A stretch of DNA of 64,000 nucleotides, taken from NCBI RefSeq assembly GCF_023053635.1, contig NC_086188.1, forward strand, positions 2,559,001 to 2,623,000, written 5' to 3'. Both the position numbers and the translations under genes were made by a program. Source of the DNA: Elgaria multicarinata webbii (Eukaryota; Chordata; Lepidosauria; Squamata; Anguidae). The notes under the pieces are model-generated. The model did no database searches. It saw only the letters and a program-made list of their open reading frames with translations, and was not told the DNA's origin. This document shows, one piece after another, positions 45,549-56,771 of this stretch; position 1 is the first letter of the stretch; each line of letters opens with the position of its first letter.

Positions 45549-46311
45549 CCGTGTTGTCTGAACGGACTCCCTGTTTCTGGATAGTTCTACTACCGACCCC
45601 CACAACACTCTGTGTCTTGCTGGTTTTAAACCTTCAAACGTTTTGTACATTGGCAAATCTGCTTCTGCTAAATACAAACGCTGTTCTGGTTTTCAGGGTG
45701 TTTGTGTACCCTTGTGTGTTCACGTGTGAGCGAAAGAGACCCAGTTCTTGTCTATGTGAGCTGACCTTTCACTGCAGAACCTAAGTAAAAGAAGTGACCC
45801 GAGTGTTGCTGCTACATGCGTGTTACACATTCCTCCAAAGGCAACAACATCCCAGCAACGAAAACGGCAGTGGTCCTGCATCTCCTCCTTCCGACCTTAC
45901 ATCATTATTCATTCCTGGGCAGCAACTGAAGCATCTTACATGGCATAAAAGAACGTCCGCTATAAGTTTGGTGTAATATTTGTTTCCCAGGAGTTGCATA
46001 TTAAGACTCCCTGTAGTCACACAACCTGTCGCTTTACTAAACAGGCGTACCCCTTGGGAGCATGGAGGGAACCCCCCACCTCCAATTTTCCCGACATGCC
46101 AATATGGCCACATCGGCAGAGAAGAACCAACGTCCAGCCATATCCACCATTCCAGGTGCTGTATTTTCCCTCAAAGAGAATTTTTGGATACAACATTCTC
46201 TGTGTTTCGTGCTTCACCTACGTGTCAAATAGACGGACGGACTCTGGCGAAAGAGAGAGAACGTTTCCCAGAGGCCCGAAAGGACCGTGTCGAAGCCAGA
46301 TCTTGGTCCTG

Positions 46312-48451
46312 CTAGAGCGCCATCACTTTCCGGAATGTCAGGTTGATTCTGGGCGCCAGCACCTTCTTCCGGCTGGGCAAGCTGTGGTACCAGTAACGGT
46401 TGGTGGGGAAATTCATCAGCAGCAGGCTGCCGTGCTCCAGCGGCACCTTGACGGGTTCGACGCGGCGGCGCGAGGGCCCTTTGCCTCGGGAAGCGCCGTG
46501 CCGGAAGACGAAGTCTCTGCAGGCGCCGAAGGACGCCGACGCGATGGGGCTGCGCGGGACAAGCTCCCTTTCGTCGTCTCGGTGCTCCCCCATGTGGTCT
46601 TGCCCGTCTTTATACCTGGGAAGGAAAAAGGGACGTTCTGAGCTAAATTCTCCCCAAGCTGACGCCCTACAGATCTGTTGGAACTGGGAATGATGGAATT
46701 CCCGGCTGGAATTCATTGGAGGCGCTCTGATCTTAAGGCTACCCGTTCGTTTAAACCAGGGGTGTTGGAAGCTCAGACCCACAGGCCCAAAATGATCCCG
46801 ACCGCCCATCGTTTGCTGGCTTCCTGACCTTTGTGCGTGTTTTTCCCCATTCTAGGATGTTGAAATGCCTCTTCGAAGGCTTCGTTGGAAGCGCTTTCAG
46901 CTACGATACGCCGGTCATTTCGGCCCTGCCCTTTTGCTTTCGGCCCGCCCACTACTAGAATGCAGTCCCCAAGCGCTTCTCCAAAACGGAATTTTGGGAG
47001 CTGAAAAAGGATCTACACCTTGGAAGAGATGCTTCCAGTTAGTTGCCAAGGGCAGCCTCTGTGCTACAATGCAGGGCTGTTGTGGCGCACAGAGTCCCTG
47101 CAGCTTGGCATTCACTGGATGTCACAACACTGCAAACATAATTAATGCAAGAGAGCATGTAGAATTGACTGAAAGAACTGGGCATATTTGACCTGGAGAA
47201 GAGACGGCTGAGGGGAGACATGACAGCACACTCTAAGGACTTGAAAGGCTGTCACACAGAGGAGGACCAGGATCTCTTCTCCATTGTCCCAGAGTGCAGG
47301 ACACGGAATCATGGGCTCAAGTGATAGGAAGCCAGATTCTGGCTGGAGATCAGGAAAAACTTCCTGACTGTTAGAGCGGTATGACAATGGAGCCAATGAC
47401 CTAGGGAGGTCACACTAGAGGCCTTCAAGAGGCAGCTGGAAAACCATCTGTCAGGAATGAATTAAGGTGGATTCCTGCATTGAGCAGGGGGTTGGACTCG
47501 ATGGCCTTGTGGGCCCCTTCCAGCTCTACTGTTCTATGATTCAGCTCCACCCCAAGCCCTGCAGGTTACCTGTTAATCAGAACAAAATTGAAGGTGTGCC
47601 CAGTGGCCAGCTGGATACGGTCTTTGATGTGATTCACAACCGGGATCCACGGCTTGGGGGAGAAGGTGACGCCTGAGTAAGTGTACGTGAGCCCAGCATC
47701 CCCGTAGGTCACCTGTTTCCGGGGAATGTTGTGCCACTTACCAAAGACATGCAGTTTGGTAAGCGCCCCTGTTTTGAAAAGAATGAAACGTGTATTATTC
47801 TTTCATTTGCCCAATAACGAGCATTCTCGGGGCAGATTCCAAAGAGAGAAAAGAATAAAATGCAATGCATCAGAGCAACCGTGCTGGATCAGACCAAAGG
47901 TCCGTCTAGTCCAGCGCTCTGTTCACAAAGTGGCCCAACCAGCTGTTGACCAAGAACCCACAACCAGGACACGAGTGCAACAGCACCCTCCCACCCATGT
48001 TCCCCAGCAACTGGTGCACAAATTTCACCCAACAGCACAGGAACGGATAAAGGTATAAAAGAACAGCAATCAAGAGCTGGAAGTGTCTAAAATGTTTTTT
48101 TGGGAAATGGTATTTGGTGCCAAAAAGAGCTGGATTTCCACAACCAGATGTGCGCCATTCACCTTCAAAGTATTCAACTTCCTTTTCGAGCTCCTGGAAG
48201 ATTCCGTCGGCCTCGGTTTTGCCGAAGAGGATCTTGTAGTCGCAGTTTAGCCCCTCGGCCTGGATTCGCTTCCAAGGAGCACCTGCCAAGGGCGGCTCAT
48301 CTTGGCGGGCCGTGTCCCCCCTGGGCCTCTTCGCTCCTGTTCTGCTGCCTTCCTCGACGGAGTCTGCATCCTCCTCGTCTGGGCCAGGGGATTTCCTCTT
48401 GTTCTTTCCTGCTGCGGTCGTAAGAGACCCTCTGACCAGGAATTTATCCAT
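46312..48451 (-). CDS. ALKBH2: DNA oxidative demethylase ALKBH2 (3 coding exons, complete)
   Basis: ALKBH2 is a nuclear Fe(II)/2-oxoglutarate dioxygenase that repairs 1-methyladenine and 3-methylcytosine in double-stranded DNA. Coding exons are 48451-48163, 47768-47570 and 46615-46312. They total 792 nt, or 263 residues (human 261), and phases 1 and 2 join exactly. The N-terminal KFLVR fits the APIM PCNA-binding motif (human RFLVK). NLS-like KNKRK and KRPR follow. The base-flipping wedge is Phe105 in LHVFGKWHNIPRKQ. Iron ligands are His174 and Asp176 (GEHRDDE) and His240 (YWYHSLP). The 2-oxoglutarate-binding Arg is in APRINLTFRK (Arg252, Arg258). The upstream GTG codon in frame is not the start; the ATG at 48451 matches the human N-terminus. 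Intron 2 holds a CR1 tail. The gene is divergent from UNG and convergent with USP30. Its poly(A) site was not located. Confidence 0.97.
47160..47541 (+). mobile_element. CR1-type LINE 3' end
   Basis: It reads 'gaattgactgaaagaactgg', 'ttcctgactgttagagcggt', and ends 'ccagctctactgttctatga'. It lies in ALKBH2 intron 2, just 3' of exon 2 in transcript sense. Confidence 0.85.
47855..48030 (+). repeat. Lepidosaur GCTGGATCAGACC repeat
   Basis: It reads 'cgtgctggatcagaccaaag', 'ccaaccagctgttgaccaag' and 'tccccagcaactggtgcac'. It lies in ALKBH2 intron 1. Confidence 0.6.
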
Positions 48452-48652
48452 CACTAGGTGTTACACACCTGAATTTTAGGGGTGGGAGAACAGGCAGGGG
48501 GGCAAGCCCGCCATTAACAAAACCGGATTAAAATATTGATGCTACCACGGCTGTTTTCTGCCACGTAGGAGTCAGACAAGGCCTCCGATAGGACGACAGC
48601 TAATTCTGTCACCCTTGTCATTTTCTTGGCTGCACATTTGCCAGTGAAGTTA

Positions 48653-48814
48653 CCCTATTTCTTCGATTCTAAGACACACTTTTCCCCCCATATAAACATC
48701 TCTAAAAATGGGGTGTGTCTTAGAATCGCAGGTGCGTCTTAGGGGTGTGTGTGGTTTTTTTTTTCTGTTGGCGGTACTGAAATTAGTGTGCGTCTTACAA
48801 TTGAAGAAATACGG
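48653..48814. mobile_element. Tc1/mariner-type MITE flanked by TA
   Basis: The inverted ends are 'ccctatttcttcgattctaa' and 'aattgaagaaatacgg', with TA on each side (48651-48652 and 48815-48816). Internal 'gtgtcttagaatcg' strings continue the symmetry. The TA duplication and the end sequence suit a mariner-type nonautonomous element. It lies just upstream of the ALKBH2 start. Confidence 0.65.
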
Positions 48815-49069
48815 TAATCTGCAGTAGGGTCTGAAACAAGACAGAAAGAGGCTTTAAAAAACAACGGCACACAAATTCACACATGAGAGTTACTACCCCA
48901 AGAAGCGCTAACGGCCACTGACTTAAGGTACTTTGAAAAAGAAGGCCCGGAGACGTCAGACGCTACAGGATGAGACGGACTGACAACTCAACTTTGGGAC
49001 TTGAGTTGGGCTTTACCTATAAGCCGGAGGGGGGGAAAAACATTCTGTGGGCAGATTACAAAGAGATAA

Positions 49070-49300
49070 GAGAATAAAATGCAATACATAAGAGCCAGAT
49101 CCCATCAACGGTCTATCAAATCCAGCACTGTTCACACAGTGGCCAACCAGCTGTCGACCAGGGCCTGACAAAGCAGGACATGGTGCAACAGCACCCTCCC
49201 ACCCATGTTCCCCAGCAAATGGTGCACACAAGCTTACTGCCTCTGACAGCGGGGGTAGCATATAGCCGTCAGGACTACTAGCCATGGATAGCTTTCTCCT
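49070..49300 (+). repeat. Lepidosaur GCTGGATCAGACC repeat
   Basis: It contains 'agtggccaaccagctgtcga', 'ggtgcaacagcaccctccca', 'cccagcaaatggtgcacac' and 'actagccatggatagctt'. It lies in the ALKBH2-UNG interval, outside the CpG-rich core. Confidence 0.6.
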
Positions 49301-49721
49301 CCATACCCCCTGGCCTCTAGCCCATCCAGCCTCTAGCAGCTCCTCCCTCTACAAGCAATGCAGCCAGCTGATCCCCATTTTCATGGACCATGGAAAATCA
49401 TGGATTTTCAAGTCCACCAACTCCATCTAATGGGGCTCCCAAGCCTGGGCAAAGAGAAAAGAGCCAGGAAAGGAAACGGGACGTTACAAAAACGCACTGG
49501 TCCCTCTTCACACGTTACTTTTTTCCCTAACAGGTTGAACACGCAAGAAGCGGGTACACGGCATGTCTGAACGCCCTTGCTGCGAGTACCTTCTTGTGGT
49601 GGGTCCGCCTGCTGGGAATCGGGAAAGGGACCCCTTTGGGGGCGCCTCCTCAACGTTTATATTCAATTCCCATATGTAATAAGGGCGAAGAAGAGCGAGG
49701 GGGTGCCCATCAAGGCTGTCA

Positions 49722-49930
49722 TGCGCATGCGTCAAGCCAGCCGTCATTTCTCTTCCTGCTGAGGGCGGCTGAGCCCGTTTGAGCATCAGACTCAACACCG
49801 CGCATGCGTCGGATTTCCCCGCCCATTTCTCCTCCCCTCAACGTTGCTAGGCCCGCTTGAGACTCAACACCGCGCATGCGCAAACATGACTAAATAGACC
49901 CGGCCCCTCTCCTTTTCACTACGCATGCGC
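49722..49930. promoter_or_regulatory. Four NRF1-type GCGCATGCGC palindromes
   Basis: Near-consensus NRF1 sites lie at about 49722-49732, 49800-49809, 49872-49881 and 49921-49930. The second and third sit in a 20-base direct repeat (49789-49808 and 49861-49880, period 72), so that pair probably arose by local duplication. The cluster lies 1.3-1.5 kb upstream of the ALKBH2 ATG and 100-310 bases upstream of the UNG2 ATG. Confidence 0.6.
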
Positions 49931-49936
49931 ATTCGA

Positions 49937-49948
49937 TTTGGCGCTAAA
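49937..49948 (+). promoter_or_regulatory. E2F-type site upstream of UNG2
   Basis: TTTGGCGCTAAA fits the E2F consensus and lies 85 bases before the UNG2 ATG. Nuclear UNG2 is known in mammals to be expressed in late G1/S phase, which fits, but binding here is inferred. Confidence 0.5.
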
Positions 49949-50032
49949 TTTCGGCTCTTTAAGGGTCGCGTCTTCAGCTCTTTCGCCTCTTCCGACCTGC
50001 AGCGCCGGATCCCACCTGTGAACGCAGCCGCC

Positions 50033-53000
50033 ATGATCGGGCAGAAGTCGCTGTATTCGTATTTTACGCCGGAGCCTGACAAGAAGCGAAGTCGCTCGCC
50101 GGAACCGAGCGAGACCGATAAGGTATTTCTTTATTTTACTATTATTATTACTAATTTTTATTATTATTATCAATGGAAATGAACATGTGAGAGGGAGGAA
50201 ACCGCTGTTGAATCCGTGAGGAGAAAACAAGCGATTTCCAGCTTCCAAATTTACGCGGTTTAGAAAAAGGCGCCCGTCTGAGGCACCGACCAATGACAAG
50301 CGAAGTTGCCTGCCTCCGGACCAATGAAAAGCGTCGGGAGGCGTGACTAAGCGCGAGTCGGGGCACGTGATCTCAATTAACCAATAGCGGCCTGCACTTT
50401 CGCAGCGGGGGTTGAGGTGGAACTTTCGATAAGAATTACGATACGCCGTGTTTTCAGTCGTGAACCAATGAGGAAGCTGGGGGCGGACCAATAGAAATAA
50501 TCGAGGCAGCCGCTGGCCAATAGGAAAGCGAAAGGGCGCTGTGACGCCCTGTGAAAAGGCGCTCTTGACGCTGCTGACCAATAGGGAGACGGGGGCGGGT
50601 GGTGTGTGTTTGTTTTCCCGCGAAACGCGCACGTGTGTCCCTGAGGCCGGAAGTATCCTCGGAGGACGCAGCTGCTAGTGGCGTTTTGCCAGGGGCGCGA
50701 TGGCGTCCGCGGGGCTCCTCTGCGCTGGCCGCCGCCTGGCTTCTTCCCCCCTCTCCCTTCCCGTGTTCCTTACCCGCCTCTTCCCCCGTTTCCAGGCCTG
50801 CAAAGCCCTGAAGACCGATGACTTGTCCATTCCTCCTCGCTTCCCGCCTCTCAGCCCGGAGCAGCTGGACCGGATCCGCAGGAACAAGGAAGCGGCGCTG
50901 CAGAGGCTCGGTGCCCGCGCTAGCGTGGTCGTTCCCCCCGAGATTGCGGAGCCCTGGAGGGTCGCGCTGGCCGCGGAGTTCTCCAAGCCCTACTTCGCCC
51001 AGGTGGGGCAGAGGCAGACACCCGCCTCTCCTCGGTCCTTTAGTTAAACGCTTCCTTTTTTATTATTATAAGCTGCTTTAGTTAAGGAATGGTCTTAAAT
51101 TATGCCAAGTGCCCAATGTATGTTTAACAGGCAGTTCAACAATATTTGCTGCCTGATGATGGGAGTTGTAGTCCAGTACAGCTGGAGAGCACCAGGGTGG
51201 GGAAGGCAGACCTAGATTTTTCTGTGCTGTTATAACCTGATCTGCCCGGCTATCTTAACTATGTCCTTTTACAAATGCACTCTCTCTCTCTCCCCCAATT
51301 CAGCTTATGTCCTTTCTTACTCAAGAACGTAAACACTACACGATATATCCACCCGCGCATCAAGTCTTCACCTGGACTCAGTTGTGTGATATCCGTGATG
51401 TGAGTCAACCTGATAAAATCAATCCTGACTGGATCTGTATTTATTGTTTCTTTCCCTCTAGGAGTAGCTAAGTCGCCAGCAGCATGTTCTTTGCTTTGTT
51501 CAGTCTTTGCTAGATATAGAACCTTAGAATTGGAAGGGATCTCAGAAGCCATTTATTTCAACCTTACTGCCATCCTGTAGCTGTGGGCGATGATCATAGA
51601 ATAGTAGAGTTGGGAGGGGCCTATAAGGCCATCGAGTCCTCTGCACAGTGCAGGAATGCACATCAAACCATCCCTGGCAGATGACTGTCCAGCTCCATCT
51701 TGAATGCCCACAACCTCCCTAGGTAATTGGTTCCACTGTTGTACTGCTCTAACAGGAATAACGATTGTTATTCCCAAATAATAAATGATGAGTAAAGGCT
51801 GTGTGAGAGAATGGGCAGGGCCTTTCTTCAGCCACCTTGTTGTGAAGTCTTCTACAGCCATCTTGACAGTAAGCTAAAATCTGACTTTGCTGCTCATGGT
51901 GCTCTCAACTGAATCACCACTGCTACATGGACTCTAGTAGCTAGCTAATTATTCTGTTATCAGTTTCCCCTGGGACATAAACTCCAGCCCTGTTCTGCAT
52001 CCTACCAAAGAACAGCATTAAACTAGAGTCAACTGACAGTGGAAATCACTCATGCTGAGCGTTGAACCATTTCTGCTTTTTTATTTAATACTTAGCCCTT
52101 TGTTAAATCAAATTATAGTCCACTTGCCATATTTTGGGAGGAAAAGTAATAATCTCAACTTCTATTCAGGTAAAAGCAGTCATCTTGGGCCAAGACCCGT
52201 ATCACGGACCTAGTCAAGCACACGGGCTCTGCTTCAGTGTCCAGAGACCAGTTCGGCCTCCGCCCAGGTAAGCGTCGGCTTTGAAACTCCATCGTTACGT
52301 TAGGAACAGGTGTGCGATGTGGCTTTTCCATTGGGCTCCCTTTATTCTCAGCAACGTTGTGAACACTATTCGGATGGGCGTGTAATGTGTGAAATTGCAG
52401 TGTTTCAAAGGCGTGGACATAAGTCTCTCAAAACCTCTTATTTTGTTTGCAGCCTGGATAATATTTACAAAGAACTTTCGACAGACATAGAAGGCTTTTC
52501 GCATCCTGGCCACGGAGACTTGACTGGGTGGGCTAAACAAGGTGAAACAGACCTGTTTTTGTTTTGTTTTCCTGAGATGAGTTTTCTTCAGCTGCTCTCA
52601 AGTGCTCTCTTTTCCATCCTCCTTGATAATGTTTCCTTCCTTCCAGCAGCCGCTGCGAGTCTTTGCATAGTGGCTGGAGAAATTTATTTATCTATTAAAT
52701 TTACATCCTGTCTTGCCACCAAAAATGGTACTTAAGGCTGCTAGCAACAATAAAATCGTGGTTAAAGTAAGAACTTAAAGCACAACATAAAAATAAATTA
52801 AAAACGTAACAGAAATAATAAATAGAAAGGAAGCAGCAGCAGCCAGCTAATTAAAAACCCAACCCCCTTCAACAACAGACTGGCTCCGGCTATTGGGCGG
52901 TATAGAAATGTAATTAATAAAATAAATAAATTTTAAAAAAGGTCTTTGCCTGCTGGCAGAATTGGCACCAAACTGGGAACTGAGTCAGCTTCCCTTGTGG

Positions 53001-54407
53001 ACCAACTGAAATGTCTGCACACTTTTAAAAGAAGAGGTCATTTCAGATCTTTCATGCTCTCAGCAAGGAAAGGACTCCCCAAGTGCTGCTGCATCTCCAA
53101 TTCAGCCTTAGTCTTCCGCTGCTACAAGAGGCAAGCTACATCTGCTGAAGTGGTACTTTACTGCTATAAAGTACAACAGTGAATTTAGAGAGCTACCTGC
53201 AACAAAGTTCACGTATTTGATACGGTGAATAGGTTTGTTGCCTATTTACATGCACGTCTTCTGAGTACGTTTTATGTATTCATAGCCTGCCTTTTGCAAC
53301 ACTGCATTCTTGGCATGAGCAGAAGTGACTTGCTTGCGTTTCAGTCTTCCCTGCATTCCTGCTCATGCTTCTCCTCCCCTTGCAATCTAGGAGTGCTGTT
53401 GCTCAACGCCGTTCTCACAGTCCGAGGCTACAATCCCAATTCCCACAGGGATAAGGGCTGGGAGGAATTCACCGACGCGGTAGTCTCTTGGCTGAACAGT
53501 CACCTGGATGGCCTGGTCTTCATGCTTTGGGGAGCCTATGCTCAGAAGAAAGGCAGCTCTATCGACAGGGTAAGTACGCCTTCGCTGCCTCCTGGAAATT
53601 GCATCCTCCCAGGGAAGGAGGGAAGCTTGGAAGCTGGGCTGTGTGGCGTACGACGTGGACTCTGAGCCTTGGATCCGGCGTCCTGCAATAGCCGTTTGGA
53701 GACACTGTTCTAAAAGCACGTGGGACACAAGATCCATCCGGCTGCTGGATGCTCGGCCCATTCATCGAAGGATGGTCCTTCATCATGCTTGCGATTTTGC
53801 CTTGTGGGCCACTGGCAAAAGGCTGAGCCAAATGCACCTGATCTGGTGCAGGAGGATGGTGTTTAGGTCCTCCAATAATGGGAGGCTATGCCTCAAAATG
53901 GCTCCTTTTCAACTAGTTCCATGTGTGTTTGAGAACTTGACCCTGTTCCTTTTGGGGAAGAATGGGGGGTGGGACAGGGGAGGCAACTTGATGCCCTCTT
54001 GAAGTTTTGGACTACAACTCCCAGAAGGCCATTCTGGCTGGGGCTTGTAGTCCACCACATCTGGAGGGTAGCAGGTTGCACCAGGAAGGCCTAGAGAGTC
54101 TTATTCCTGGAGTTACTCCGTTTCCACTTTTTCGACTCTTTGATTGTTGAGGGAGCGGAGTTGCGTATTAATCACGTTGGTCACTCGATAAAGATCGCAA
54201 GCTTTGGTTATCCAAACATGGCAACCGTTCATCTGGTGGGTCTTAATTTCTCCCAATTACTTGCAGAAGCGCCACCACATCCTGCAGACGGTCCATCCTT
54301 CGCCCCTCTCTGCCCACAGGGGTTTCTTTGGCTGTAAACATTTCTCCAAAGCAAATGAATTGTTGATGAAGTCGGGGAAGACACCTATTGACTGGAAAGC
54401 CCTCTGA
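50033..54407 (+). CDS. UNG: Uracil-DNA glycosylase, nuclear isoform UNG2
   Basis: UNG2 cuts uracil from nuclear DNA at replication forks. Exons are 50033-50122 (exon 1A), 50796-51002 (exon 1B from its internal acceptor), 51304-51399, 52170-52267, 52453-52541, 53391-53569 and 54267-54407. They total 900 nt, or 299 residues (human 313). The start [11 protein letters not shown] carries the PCNA PIP box (Gln4, Leu7, Tyr10, Phe11). The RPA-binding helix [16 protein letters not shown] follows. The catalytic water-activating loop GQDPYHGP places Asp at 140. The Leu/minor-groove loop HPSPLS places the catalytic His at 263. The disordered region after exon 1A is shorter than in mammals. An AATAAA at 55455 implies a 3' UTR of about 1.07 kb. 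The promoter has NRF1- and E2F-type sites. Confidence 0.97.
50290..50582 (+). promoter_or_regulatory. Array of seven CCAAT boxes upstream of UNG1
   Basis: CCAAT occurs at 50290, 50321, 50381, 50465, 50488, 50517 and 50578, all on the same strand and most followed by G or R-rich context (NF-Y type). It lies 118-410 bases before the UNG1 ATG and within UNG2 intron 1. Confidence 0.65.
50614..50625 (+). promoter_or_regulatory. E2F-type site upstream of UNG1
   Basis: TTTCCCGCGAAA is a perfect symmetrical E2F consensus, 75 bases before the UNG1 ATG and just after the CCAAT array. Confidence 0.6.
50700..54407 (+). CDS. UNG: Uracil-DNA glycosylase, mitochondrial isoform UNG1 (alternative first exon)
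   Basis: UNG1 is the mitochondrial form of the same enzyme. It starts in exon 1B at the ATG at 50700 and shares every later exon with UNG2. Exons are 50700-51002 and then 51304 to 54407 as listed for UNG2, totalling 906 nt or 301 residues (human 304). The first 32 residues ([16 protein letters not shown]..., rich in Arg, Leu and Ser and lacking acidic residues) form a plausible mitochondrial presequence. The same DNA at about 50749-50795 is a C/T-rich stretch ending in tttccag, which is the acceptor for UNG2 splicing. Thus the UNG1 leader doubles as the UNG2 polypyrimidine tract. The join is phase 0 in both. This layout matches the mammalian gene. Confidence 0.93.
51594..51765 (-). mobile_element. 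CR1-type LINE 3' end, truncated
   Basis: It starts 'catagaatagtagagttggg' and ends within 'ccactgttgtactgctctaa'. It lies in the UNG intron after the 51304-51399 exon. Confidence 0.8.
54000..54080. mobile_element. MITE fragment, GTAGTCC family
   Basis: It reads 'ttttggactacaactcccag', 'cttgtagtccaccacatctg' and 'gagggtagcaggttg', two opposed arms. It lies in the last UNG intron. Confidence 0.6.
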
Positions 54408-55454
54408 GTGGGTTGCAACAGCCTCAGGACCTCAGAATCTGGAACCCACTGTGCCATTTTTGTTGTTGAGACATTACAAACACTTCTTGGAAAATATTAT
54501 TTGAGTTCCCTTTTAGCAATTTTATTTAACTCTCAGTCGAGTCCCAAGGAAGCGTTCTGCCATGTGTTTTGCTACTGTAATATAGGCATTTGTTTGTACA
54601 TATATATTTTTTACTAGCACCTTTTTATTCTTGACAGCAAAGAAGCTACTTTTCATTTTGGCTCCACTCAGGAAATATTGACTTAGCAAACTTGTTCATG
54701 ATATCCGAAGCGATGACTTTCAAATGTGTCCAAGTGTTCAACTGGGTTTTTCACTTGAAAGCGTTGCCAGAATTCTGTGGGCGATGTTATGTAGAAGGGA
54801 GAATACCTACAGGCAAGATATAAGTGACTTCCAACAATGGGATAAACCTCACCTGCCCAAACTTTTCATTTCCTATACATCTGTGAAATACATGCATAAA
54901 AATGGGCACTGAAAAATGATATTGCTCTGAGACTTGGAAGCCTGTACAGGATTTGTGATTTCATGTGAAACGACGGCCGTCTGTCAAAGAGGAGATTCCT
55001 TACGAATGTACCACATGGGAAACCAGTTGTTGATCACTTCTACCTGCAGGGTGGGAGGGCTTCTGTGACATTCACCCTCCCTACTCCAACCGCTTTCGAA
55101 TGTGGTCGCACTCGGCTTTCTGAGTGGTTGCAGGCTTCAAACGGCCATATTACCTCTCAGGGTTTCCATGCATCAAGTCCCTTTGAGTGGCCATCAAGAG
55201 ATCAGTAGTTGTATCATTCCATTCTGATCCACCACAGTCAGTGGCAAAATGTCTTTGTTACGGGTATTAGGCTAGAGGCCATCAACGAGTTTTATCAACT
55301 TCTGTTAGGAGAAAGTTTGGTTTACCCTTTTTCTATGCAAATGGCAGAATAAGATCTGGTATATTTAAATACCAAATTGTGAAGTATGCCTTTTTTCTCA
55401 TTACCTGTAACACTAGTGCAATTTTTTTATATACTCACTGTACAATGTCTTTTA

Positions 55455-55460
55455 AATAAA
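55455..55460 (+). terminator. UNG poly(A) signal
   Basis: AATAAA lies 1048 bases after the UNG stop, followed within 45 bases by T-rich sequence. The implied 3' UTR length is close to that of human UNG. Confidence 0.65.
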
Positions 55461-55535
55461 CAACTTTGATATATTCTTGTAGTTGACTTTTCTTTTTTTG
55501 CATTCTCTGTTGGTCTTTTATCTGTTGTTTCATTG

Positions 55536-55590
55536 GGCTGGTTCACACGATCCAACAGCCACTGTCGCTGTTGGATCATGTGAACCAGCC
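55536..55590. repeat. 24-bp-arm hairpin downstream of UNG
   Basis: The arms 55536-55559 and 55567-55590 are complementary except for one base, with a 7-base loop. The ends read GGCTGGTTCACA, related to the MITE ends seen at 1449. It is probably a minimal MITE remnant about 75 bases beyond the UNG poly(A) signal. Confidence 0.65.
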
Positions 55591-56771
55591 TGATGAAGGC
55601 ACGTCGTGAGTTGGAGTGTGAGTGGCCATTTTGAGTATTCAAGCCCCTGCTGCAGTGTGTTGTCCGAATCTGGGGACAGTGAATCTGGGTTGTTTAGCCC
55701 TTGTCTAGCTCACTCAGTCAGGGTTTGAATATTCCACACCCGCATGGCAGGTTGAATGGGCTGTTTTAATTGTACAAACCAGCACATTGTCCAATTCATT
55801 GTAGAGGAAATTCTGTCTTCCAGACTTATTCTACTTTGGTTTCCCTCCACTAACACAGATTTCAACCTTTGGTTAGGTTGATGGTAAAAAACCTTCCTGG
55901 GAGTCTGTCTCTCCCAGCCTGGCCTATAAGTCCCATCATCCCCTATGATTGGCTAAGCTGGTTAGAGCGGTAGGCCAAAACATCTGGAGGGGACCTCAAG
56001 TTGCTCACCCCTGCTTTAAATGAAGCTTCTCCCGGCCTCTGCTTTGCTTTAAAGAGAGGAGAAAAACCTATCATGTTGGGGTGGAGAGATGCACTTTGGC
56101 CAAAAGGAGGTGGGGAGAGACTACCTTTATTCACCCCCACCCACCCTGCAATAGCGCTTGTGCCTTATAGACAAGCCTGTGCCTCAAGGCAAAGAAGCCC
56201 TTGTTGCCAGAAGAAGTGGAGAGGAAAGCTAAATCCAGGCACGTGGCTACTAAAAAGAAAGCAGCCTGAAGGAGAGAGAAAAATAAACATCCCAGCTGTC
56301 AAAGGGCAATCATCCAGGCACGGGGAGGCAGGCACTTTGCCCCATGTGGCTAAACCCTCTTCCCTTTTCATCACTTTCAGCTGAAGCACCCACCCACCCC
56401 TCACCCTTCCCAGCCGGAGCTCATTTGCATTCCCAACTCTTAAAGGAAGGATGGGTCCCGTCCCCCCTCCAAACACCCGCTGACCCACCCACTTCATTTT
56501 CACACCTCTTGATGAAATTCCTGCTTGTAGCTGTTTTGTCTTTCCGAGGAAGAAACCTTGCATGCAACTCCTTAATGGGGATCTCTGCAAAGGTATTTAT
56601 AGCCTGCTGCTGCTCTTGTTTTTTTTGTAGATCCCCCCTTCTCTCCCCCCTCCTCCTTCCCCATTGCTTTCTATTTTGTCTCTCACTTCTGGGAACCTGC
56701 ATTCCCTCCTGGTTAAACTTTCTGCTTGCTTGTTTTTGTAACGGGCCCCTTGATTTGTGCCACTGTTCCCC

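Noticed and set aside
48452-48454. In-frame GTG just before the ALKBH2 ATG as a start
   Set aside because: Vertebrate initiation at GTG is rare, and the ATG at 48451 aligns exactly with the human N-terminus.
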